Assembly (NCBI GenBank): GCA_013330825.1
Contig: DUHN01000052.1
Coordinates: 1-6,108, forward strand
Direction of reading: 5' to 3'
Source of the DNA: Candidatus Woesearchaeota archaeon
Lineage (GTDB): Archaea > Nanobdellota > Nanobdellia > Woesearchaeales > GW2011-AR4
DNA: 6,108 bases
Part shown: piece by piece, positions 1 to 5,049 of the stretch
Position numbering within the stretch: position 1 is the stretch's first letter
Layout: each line of letters begins with the position of its first letter
The notes under the pieces: model-generated
What the model was told of the DNA's origin: nothing
Database searches by the model: none
The model's input: the letters and a program-made list of their open reading frames with translations, nothing else
Made by a program: the position numbers and the translations under genes

Positions 1-120
1 AAATCCTTGATTTCCATGAACCCGGGGGAAAAGAAAATACTCCGCGAAGCATTTCTTTTGGTCAAGCCACGGGAGGCAAAGCCTCCGGGGGTTGGGAGCA
101 TCCCCTTCCGCATTGTATGA
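1..120 (+). CDS. Possible 3' end of a convergent plus-strand gene (partial)
   Basis: The first plus-strand frame is open from base 1 to a TGA at 118-120, giving 39 residues that include MNPGEKKILREAFLLVKPRE. The composition (a Lys/Glu/Leu helix, then a Pro/Gly-rich tail ending FRIV) looks like ordinary protein, so this may be the C-terminus of a gene that begins left of the window. It could also start at the ATG at 16, giving a 34-residue product. It would converge on the hypothetical gene with 94 bases between the stops. A perfect inverted repeat sits inside it at 72-86. The opposite strand is also open here, so the call is tentative. No family is recognised. Confidence 0.4.
   Translation, partial: KSLISMNPGEKKILREAFLLVKPREAKPPGVGSIPFRIV
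72..86. repeat. Short perfect inverted repeat (GGAGGC-AAA-GCCTCC)
   Basis: Six bases pair perfectly around a 3-base centre, so either strand's RNA could form a GC-rich hairpin. No T-run follows on either strand, so it is not a classic terminator. A second, weaker pair of arms, GTTGGG at 91-96 and CCCAAC at 121-126, lies just beyond and spans the stop codon at 118-120. Together they may be part of a dispersed repeat or a structured 3' end between convergent genes. With one copy in view this cannot be decided. Confidence 0.45.
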
Positions 121-214
121 CCCAACTGCTGCACCGTTCGCAAAATTGGCGCTACCTTCACTTTCTACTGGGCCGTATAGATGGGCGGGAGAAATAAAGA
201 GTTGGCGAAGGTGG

Positions 215-982
215 TTATTTGAGGTGCATGCTCTCCGCTGTCTTGCGCTCGTCGTAGAGCCCCCTGATGGCCCCATACACCTGCTTCTGCTCATCCGGTG
301 TCATCAGGCGGTAGGATTTCATGATGTCCACATAGGATTTCTTGGCCCCGACAAGGTCAAGATTCATAACCATCTGCCGCGCCTCGCTGATTTCCCTCGT
401 GACGCGCTCGATTTCCGTCTTGTCCGCCTGATTCTCCGGGAAAGTCATTTCTTCCGCCAGCGCACCCTGGCCGGCGGGCAGGTCCTGGCTTGGTGCGGCG
501 GATTCGGAAGGCCCTTTCTTTTTGGAGGGGAACAGGCGCTTCAGGAAGCCCTGCTTCTCCTGCACGGGCTGCTTGGTGCTGTCTATGGCAGTGTTGATTT
601 CCCTGAACGAATCCTCGCTGTAGGGAGAGTCATCCTCGGCAAGGTCAAATTGCGGCACCTCCGAGAGCCATTTGTCCTCCTCACCAACAGAGACCGGAAT
701 GGGCTCGCCCTGCCCTGCTGATCCTGCCTGGCGGAGGATGGCTTCCGCGTCCTCTCTTGGCCGCTTGATGGTTATCTTCGTGCGGGTGCGGAAGGCTTTC
801 TCTTCCTTCAGCTCCTGTCCGCGCTTCTGTGGAGCAGCCTCCTGCGCCGGCTCCTCCTCCAGGATATCCATGCCTGGGAAAGGAGGGGGAGGCGGAAGAA
901 GCTTCAGGTCATCCTGCTTCCTTGATGAGGAGAACAGGCCGAGAATGATAGCAGGGAATGCCTCTTTTTTCACGTACACCAC
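215..982 (-). CDS. Hypothetical proline-rich protein with C-terminal helical domain
   Basis: A 255-residue protein of unknown function. The N-terminus (KKEAFPAIILGLFSSS) has a short hydrophobic stretch that could be a weak membrane anchor or hydrophobic motif. It is followed by LLPPPPPFPG at 28-37. Residues ~40-185 are low-complexity, rich in Glu, Ser, Pro, Gln and Lys, probably disordered, with a basic patch at 146-156. Residues ~188-255 form a compact helical region (EIERVTREISEARQMV, then GAKKSYVDIMKSYRLMTPDEQKQVYGAI) whose helix pair resembles a TPR-like hairpin. I recall proteins with a poly-proline N-terminus and this kind of tail from DPANN archaea, but cannot name a family. The start is uncertain: GTG occurs at 982, 979 and 973. 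The GTG at 973 (giving MKKEAFP) has GGTG about 6 bases upstream and may be the true one. No ATG is available before the upstream in-frame stop at 1004-1006. Confidence 0.72.
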   Translation of the reverse strand: MVYVKKEAFPAIILGLFSSSRKQDDLKLLPPPPPFPGMDILEEEPAQEAAPQKRGQELKEEKAFRTRTKITIKRPREDAEAILRQAGSAGQGEPIPVSVGEEDKWLSEVPQFDLAEDDSPYSEDSFREINTAIDSTKQPVQEKQGFLKRLFPSKKKGPSESAAPSQDLPAGQGALAEEMTFPENQADKTEIERVTREISEARQMVMNLDLVGAKKSYVDIMKSYRLMTPDEQKQVYGAIRGLYDERKTAESMHLK

Positions 983-1011
983 CTTCTTTTTGGGAGATTG
1001 TCCTTATTTTT

Positions 1012-1020
1012 GTTTATATA
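1012..1020 (-). promoter_or_regulatory. Archaeal TATA box upstream of the hypothetical gene
   Basis: The minus strand reads TATATAAAC in the AT-rich 81-base gap between the two genes. The box centre lies about 34 bases before the GTG at 982, predicting transcription from near 990 and a leader of only ~8 bases (~17 if the GTG at 973 is used). The gene is therefore probably transcribed separately from the cca operon. Confidence 0.55.
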
Positions 1021-1063
1021 CTTTACTGTATCGGGCGTGGAGTGGTTAGTCATTGGTGAAACG

Positions 1064-2242
1064 CTAGAGGAACATGCCGGACAGCCTCAATGCCAGGATG
1101 GCCGCTCCTGCCGCCAAAGGGATGAGAAGATTGTCATCCGCCCGCAAGACGTTGAGGCGCACTTCACTGGCTTCGACCAGCATGGCGGCGAACGCGGCGA
1201 CAAGGGCCTCTGCCGCTGAGACGAAAAGCAGCGCTCCGAGGAACGCGGCGGCGAATCCGGCGATTGCCCCCTCGACGAATTTCTTGTCGGTGAGCGGGTG
1301 CGCAACTTTGCCGAAGCGGATGCCGAAAAGGTGGGAAACCGCATCGCCGAACGTCAGCACCAGGATGGACGCGAGCGCGATGTCCTGCGGGAAGAGGAAC
1401 AGGCTGAGAAAGCTTCCCAGCAGGAAGAACAGCAGGCCTTTTCCGGGGAAGGATCGGCGCGCATCCGGGCGTTCAAAGGCGTCGAGCATTGGGGAGATGA
1501 GGGGGAGCCTCGACCTGCGCTCAATGAGGGATATGAGGAGCCCGATGAGGGTGAGAATCCCCAGGCGGATGGTGGTGAGGACTCCTGCCTGGATGCAGAG
1601 AACGATGGCCAATCCGAATACGATGTGGGCCATCTTCCTCCTCAATTCAAGGCGGTGGGACGCAAGGAAGCGGCGCACTGCTCCCGGCTTCGTGAGATGG
1701 TCGTGCGAGAGATACCATCCGACCGCATAGCCGATGATGGCTCCCCAAGCCACGTCGCTGAGGTAATGTACGCCGAAATAGAGGCGGGTGGACGCAACCA
1801 GGAAGGCGAGGCCGATGAGCGGCCTCCGCATCCTGGGAAATCCGCTGATGAGGATGGGCAGGAGGGCAAAGGCGACGAGGGCGTGCAGGCTGGGAAAGGA
1901 ATAATAGAACGGCTCGGCAAAGTCAAGCGGGGAGAGCGGGGGGCGCAGGCGGTGGACAGCGAGCTTCGTCGAGACGCCGATGAGGAAGGCGAAGAGGAAC
2001 GCCAAGCAGAGAAGAACAGCCTTCTGCACGTCTTTGCGCAGGAGCAGAGCAACCGCCGGCAGGATGAGCATGGCCACGGCAATGACGAGGATGTCCGTAA
2101 AGAAGCCGAATACGGCGTCGAGGACAGGCGTCCTGAACAGATGGAACGCATCTATGACCGCGGCATCAAGGAAGAACGACGCCAGGCCGAGCAGGATGGC
2201 AAGGAGGATTTTTCTGGGAACATTGCCCTGTTTTTTTCCCAT
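1064..2242 (-). CDS. PAP2 phosphatase / dolichol (polyprenol) kinase fusion, membrane protein
   Basis: A 392-residue polytopic membrane protein with two enzyme domains. Residues ~10-180 are a PAP2-type lipid phosphatase with all three motifs: K93-x6-R100-P101, P117-S-L-H120, and T152-R153-x5-H159-x3-D163, containing the catalytic His pair and Asp. Residues ~198-392 resemble the CTP-dependent dolichol/phytol kinase family (SEC59/VTE5-like): ELRRKMAH at 199-206, ERRSRLP at 241-247, FPGKG at 265-269, FGDAVSHLFG at 298-307, KKFVEG at 320-325 and DDNLLIPLAAG at 369-379. About a dozen hydrophobic helices are visible. PAP2 enzymes can convert dolichyl diphosphate to dolichyl phosphate, and dolichol kinase makes the same product from dolichol and CTP, so both halves could feed the glycosylation lipid carrier. 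That substrate choice is inference; phosphatidate or geranylgeraniol are alternatives. The ATG lies 3 bases after the preceding stop, with no clear Shine-Dalgarno, so translation is probably coupled. Confidence 0.9.
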   Translation of the reverse strand: MGKKQGNVPRKILLAILLGLASFFLDAAVIDAFHLFRTPVLDAVFGFFTDILVIAVAMLILPAVALLLRKDVQKAVLLCLAFLFAFLIGVSTKLAVHRLRPPLSPLDFAEPFYYSFPSLHALVAFALLPILISGFPRMRRPLIGLAFLVASTRLYFGVHYLSDVAWGAIIGYAVGWYLSHDHLTKPGAVRRFLASHRLELRRKMAHIVFGLAIVLCIQAGVLTTIRLGILTLIGLLISLIERRSRLPLISPMLDAFERPDARRSFPGKGLLFFLLGSFLSLFLFPQDIALASILVLTFGDAVSHLFGIRFGKVAHPLTDKKFVEGAIAGFAAAFLGALLFVSAAEALVAAFAAMLVEASEVRLNVLRADDNLLIPLAAGAAILALRLSGMFL

Positions 2243-2245
2243 GGG

Positions 2246-3277
2246 TCAGGAAATATCCTTGGTGATGGCGCCGGTGACTGTCTTGCCTGGCCAGATCTTG
2301 CATCCTGCAGCGATGTCCACGTTCTTTGCGGTCACGTTGTCTCCTACGGCGGCGCCGAATTCCCCCGCGGGGACGCTTTTGCCGTTGACGATTGACCGGG
2401 CTTCTTTGGCCGAGCGGATGATGCCCCAGAAATGGGTGCCGGAGCCGATGATGGAATGCTCGATGACGGAGTCCTGCTCGATGATGACATTGTCCATGAT
2501 GACGGAGCCACGTACCCTGCCCTTGATGATGCAGCTGTCCCCGATGGAGCTATCGACAACTTCTCCCTCAATGAGGCAATCCTTCCCGATGGCGTTTTGG
2601 CCATTCCTGATTGCGCCGTCTGCGCCCAGCAGGTCCCAGGGATAGCCGATGGCGACGTGATTGGCCGTCTTGACGCAATGGACGCTTGTTTTTCTTGCCA
2701 ATGCGTTTACCGCGTCCGTCAGCTCGTATTCCCCGCGCTCGCTTCTTTGGAGGGATGAGAGGATGCCGAAGATCTCGGGCTGGAGGACATAGAAGGACGT
2801 ATTGATGAGGTTGGAAGGGGGGCTTGCCGGCTTCTCGATGATGTCCTTCAGGATGCCGTTCTCCTCCATGATGACGCCGAATCGTTCCGGCTCCCGGTGC
2901 TCAGCGACGAGGATGGCGCTGCCGTGATCGGCGCAGGCAAGGATGTCTTCCCTCGCATAGAGGTCGTCCCCTGCCATGGCGATGAACTTCCCCCTGACAT
3001 GCGGCCTGGCCACGAGCAATGCGTGGCCGGTGCCGAGCTGCTCCTGCTGGTCGACATATTTCAGCCGGATGCCTTCGTGCTCATAGCCGAAGCGGTCTTC
3101 GATCATGCTGCCCATGTATCCGACCACGATGATGGCCTCGCTGACGATTCCCTTGAGCCGGTCAAGGGTGTGGGCAAGGAGGGGCTTGTTCGCGAGAGGA
3201 AGGAGCGGCTTGGGCCTGGTCAAGGTGAGCGGGTATGTCCGCGTGGATTTTCCGGCAGCGAGGATGACTGCCTGCAT
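2246..3277 (-). CDS. Sugar-1-phosphate nucleotidyltransferase with hexapeptide-repeat C-terminus (GlmU/RmlA-like)
   Basis: A 343-residue cytoplasmic enzyme that should join a sugar 1-phosphate to a nucleoside triphosphate, giving UDP- or dTDP-sugar and pyrophosphate. The N-terminal Rossmann-like domain (1 to ~225) shows LAAGKSTRTYPLT at 6-18 with K23 in RPKPL, LGTGHA at 81-86 (nucleotide base binding), GDD at 103-105 (metal), ERFG at 131-134, EKP at 148-150, GEYELTDA at 182-189 and the archaeal GYPWDLL at 211-217. Residues ~229-335 form a left-handed beta-helix with I/V-G-x hexapeptides. Archaeal bifunctional GlmU-like enzymes of this layout are ~400 residues, so the C-terminal helix is short here and acetyltransferase activity cannot be assumed. 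The first glycine-rich loop has GKSTR rather than GxGTR. The start overlaps the cca stop (ATGA), with GAGGTG upstream. The next gene, 3 bases downstream, makes or recycles the lipid carrier, which suggests glycan synthesis. The sugar is unknown. Confidence 0.92.
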   Translation of the reverse strand: MQAVILAAGKSTRTYPLTLTRPKPLLPLANKPLLAHTLDRLKGIVSEAIIVVGYMGSMIEDRFGYEHEGIRLKYVDQQEQLGTGHALLVARPHVRGKFIAMAGDDLYAREDILACADHGSAILVAEHREPERFGVIMEENGILKDIIEKPASPPSNLINTSFYVLQPEIFGILSSLQRSERGEYELTDAVNALARKTSVHCVKTANHVAIGYPWDLLGADGAIRNGQNAIGKDCLIEGEVVDSSIGDSCIIKGRVRGSVIMDNVIIEQDSVIEHSIIGSGTHFWGIIRSAKEARSIVNGKSVPAGEFGAAVGDNVTAKNVDIAAGCKIWPGKTVTGAITKDIS

Positions 3278-4533
3278 CACAGCACCTCTATCCGTGCTCC
3301 TGACGTACGCTCCTTCACATAATTGTCTTTCAGCGCATCCGCGAACAGGGCTTCCGGCACCGTGTAGGGCCTCGGCTCCACGGCATAGAGGCGCTTGCCT
3401 CTCGTGAAGACTTCCTTGTGGAGCTTCCTGAATTTCTCGACATGCTGCCTGGCGAACAGCGGGGGGCCTTCCCGCTCGATGGTCGGGGGAAGGGGCTTCC
3501 CGCCGAAGACGAAGGCGATGGACGCGTCGTCCTTCCTGTTCCACTGCCAGTCTGAGTAGAGCGCGGTGAAGTGGTGGCGGCCGGCCTGCTGCTCGAGGAA
3601 CTCGTACACCTTCATCATCTTGCTGCCGACGATGTCATCCTTGCCTTCCGGGGGAGCAAGATGGATCATGACTATCTTCTTTCCCCGGTGCTCTTTCTTC
3701 AGCTCTTCCCTGTCCCAGGACTTCTCCCTGAAGAAGCCAATGGATGGCGCGGACAGGAACTCCCCTGCCTTGAGGATGAAATGGCTGAATTTTTCAGGCG
3801 ACAATGCCGCGGCCGCGTTGCGGTCATGCTGCACCGGATCGATGACGATCAGGGGGGAGACCAGCTTCGACCTGTTCATCTCCAGGAAGACGTTCTTCTT
3901 CCGGTAATAGCCGGCGACGTCGATGACCGTCGCTTCCTTCCATCTGGCGGCAGCTTTCAGGAGCTTGAGAAAAGAGCCATGGTGAATCGTCAGGATCTCG
4001 CAGACATAGCCGGAGAATCCCCTGATGTAGCTCTCCGCCCCGTAGAGGTTGTTGGCCTTGCAGAAGTGCTTGGTGAGGCGGATCTCATCGGCGAGCTTCT
4101 TGTGCTTCCTCACCCACTTCGTATGCAGGGGGGAGATGTCAGTGATGTTCTTCGCCTGCGCCGCCTTCGATATCTTCAGGATGGGGATGACCTCGAAGGT
4201 GATGCCATTGTCCGCGATGCGGAAATAGTCCCGGGAGCCGTGGAGGCGCTGCACGCTCCTGAATTTCTTCTTCAATGCTTTTCCCAGGATATCCGACAAT
4301 TCCGCGCTGCGCTTTTCATAATCCTTGTAGTGGAACATCACGAAGACATCAACGTCAAAGGTCTTGAGCCACGTCCCCTTGGCCCCGGAGCCGCCGATGA
4401 CGGCGTCCGCGTGGGGGATGGAATCCTGTATCTTTTTGATGATCGGCTTGACCTTGGAGAACGCATCCTGCTCCTCCTTCTTTGAGGGGATGGTCTCCTT
4501 CCTCACCTGCGCGAGAACCTTGGCGACTGACAT
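3277..4533 (-). CDS. cca: CCA-adding enzyme (archaeal class I tRNA nucleotidyltransferase)
   Basis: A 418-residue enzyme that adds or repairs the 3'-terminal CCA of tRNAs using CTP and ATP. The N-terminal nucleotidyltransferase domain has the class I signature GGSGAKGTWLKTFDVDVFVMF-like run at residues 47-67, with metal-binding D60 and D62. A third carboxylate is probably E114 in FEVIP, where the Archaeoglobus enzyme has Asp. The archaeal-type central and tail domains follow, with the conserved RGFSGYVCEIL block at 171-181. Length is close to the usual ~440 residues. An in-frame ATG at 4608 would add 25 residues and overlap the preceding stop as ATGA. I prefer 4533 because the extension reads through a TATA box and because the family normally begins about where MSVAKVLAQV does. 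The gene heads a compact operon and its TGA overlaps the next ATG. Confidence 0.94.
   Translation of the reverse strand: MSVAKVLAQVRKETIPSKKEEQDAFSKVKPIIKKIQDSIPHADAVIGGSGAKGTWLKTFDVDVFVMFHYKDYEKRSAELSDILGKALKKKFRSVQRLHGSRDYFRIADNGITFEVIPILKISKAAQAKNITDISPLHTKWVRKHKKLADEIRLTKHFCKANNLYGAESYIRGFSGYVCEILTIHHGSFLKLLKAAARWKEATVIDVAGYYRKKNVFLEMNRSKLVSPLIVIDPVQHDRNAAAALSPEKFSHFILKAGEFLSAPSIGFFREKSWDREELKKEHRGKKIVMIHLAPPEGKDDIVGSKMMKVYEFLEQQAGRHHFTALYSDWQWNRKDDASIAFVFGGKPLPPTIEREGPPLFARQHVEKFRKLHKEVFTRGKRLYAVEPRPYTVPEALFADALKDNYVKERTSGARIEVL
3283..3288 (-). promoter_or_regulatory. Ribosome binding site GAGGTG for the nucleotidyltransferase gene
   Basis: The minus strand reads GAGGTG-CTGTG-ATG, a good match to the archaeal anti-Shine-Dalgarno sequence with a 5-base spacer. 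It lies inside the last codons of cca. It fixes the downstream start at 3277 and rules out the upstream in-frame extension of 89 codons, whose translation is the wrong-frame shadow of cca. Confidence 0.7.
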
Positions 4534-4555
4534 GGGAGAACTGCGGGAGAGGAGG

Positions 4556-4564
4556 TTATAAAAA
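4556..4564 (-). promoter_or_regulatory. Archaeal TATA box upstream of cca
   Basis: The minus strand reads TTTTTATAA here. The centre of the box is about 27 bases upstream of the ATG at 4533, the usual distance from an archaeal TATA box to the transcription start, so transcription would begin at or next to the start codon and give a leaderless mRNA. This supports the 4533 start over the in-frame ATG at 4608, which would put the promoter inside the coding region. Confidence 0.6.
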
Positions 4565-4604
4565 GATTGTGATTGTTGAATCTCAGGGAAAAAGAGAGAG
4601 ATTG

Positions 4605-5030
4605 TCATCTACAATTTCCTTTAATGACTTGAAGTATTTTTCTCTTATCACGATTCAAACATAAAAATTCAATTTTAGCATCCTTACATATCTTGTAATA
4701 ATCCATCTCATCTTTGTTTTCTGTGTTAAATAATAAAATGGGTTTTATTTTAGGATAATGTAATTTGAGTATGGCGAGCAAAGTGTATCCTCTTGAGAAA
4801 AGTGTCCAATATCTTACTGATTTCTTGGGATTGGAAGTAGATTTGCACTCGACGGAAATTTTACATTTTCCTTTACTGTTAAGAATGAGGTAATCTGGCT
4901 CTTTTGGGATTTTTTTCAATATCTTGTTTCTCGTGGAACCTCTTTTGAGGTAAAAACCAAAAGGTATTTCTTTTTTCAAGAATCTCTCGGTCATTTCTTC
5001 AAAACGGCCACCCCTGCTCAGTTTAGTCAT
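4605..5030 (-). CDS. Small PD-(D/E)XK nuclease-like protein
   Basis: A 141-residue protein that I cannot name. It carries the signature of the PD-(D/E)XK nuclease fold: an N-terminal helix with acidic residues (E11, E12, E15) after a GGRF turn, then P45-D46 starting a beta strand, 14 residues, and E61-C62-K63 at the end of the next strand. This spacing and order match the metal-binding site of restriction endonucleases and Hjc-type Holliday junction resolvases. The rest alternates Lys-rich helices and strands (ILLFN at 98-102, EFLCL at 121-125), as expected for a small alpha/beta fold. No membrane segment or signal peptide is visible. The start at 5030 is the first ATG after the gyrA stop, 19 bases away; no Shine-Dalgarno is visible and ATG 4994 is an alternative. 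GC is ~30% by hand count over 4621-4920 against ~61% in flanking gyrA, which suggests acquisition from elsewhere. No methyltransferase partner is visible, so a restriction role is unsupported. Confidence 0.75.
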   Translation of the reverse strand: MTKLSRGGRFEEMTERFLKKEIPFGFYLKRGSTRNKILKKIPKEPDYLILNSKGKCKISVECKSTSNPKKSVRYWTLFSRGYTLLAILKLHYPKIKPILLFNTENKDEMDYYKICKDAKIEFLCLNRDKRKILQVIKGNCR

Positions 5031-5049
5031 TTGAAAATTGACAAAAGTT

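Noticed and set aside
66..180. Possible structural RNA (SRP RNA, RNase P RNA or tRNA) at the left edge
   Set aside because: The hairpins and a GTTCG were suggestive, but no tRNA cloverleaf, SRP helix 8 core or RNase P conserved regions could be matched on either strand.
1..213. Open minus-strand frame running to the left edge
   Set aside because: No usable start codon was found in or shortly before it, and the product (Pro/Arg/Asn-rich, with the palindrome read as PRRLCLP) does not look like a conserved protein. The plus-strand frame is more plausible.
92..721. 209-codon plus-strand open frame opposite the hypothetical gene
   Set aside because: The minus-strand reading has a promoter, plausible starts and a clean helical domain. 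The plus reading shows none of these.
983..1063. Terminator after the PAP2/kinase gene
   Set aside because: No stem-loop and no clear T-run was seen on the minus strand in this gap. The AT-rich part is better explained as the next gene's promoter.
1298..2395. 365-codon plus-strand open frame opposite the PAP2/kinase fusion
   Set aside because: Its Glu/Gln/Gly-rich product with no domain is what the antisense of hydrophobic GC-ending codons gives. The minus-strand protein has full motifs in two families.
3278..3544. 89-codon upstream extension of the nucleotidyltransferase
   Set aside because: It is the wrong-frame shadow of the cca 3' end. The family starts at MQAVILAAGK, preceded by GAGGTG.
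3571..4485. 304-codon plus-strand open frame opposite cca
   Set aside because: It is antisense to well-conserved cca motifs, and its translation shows no recognisable domain or start signal.
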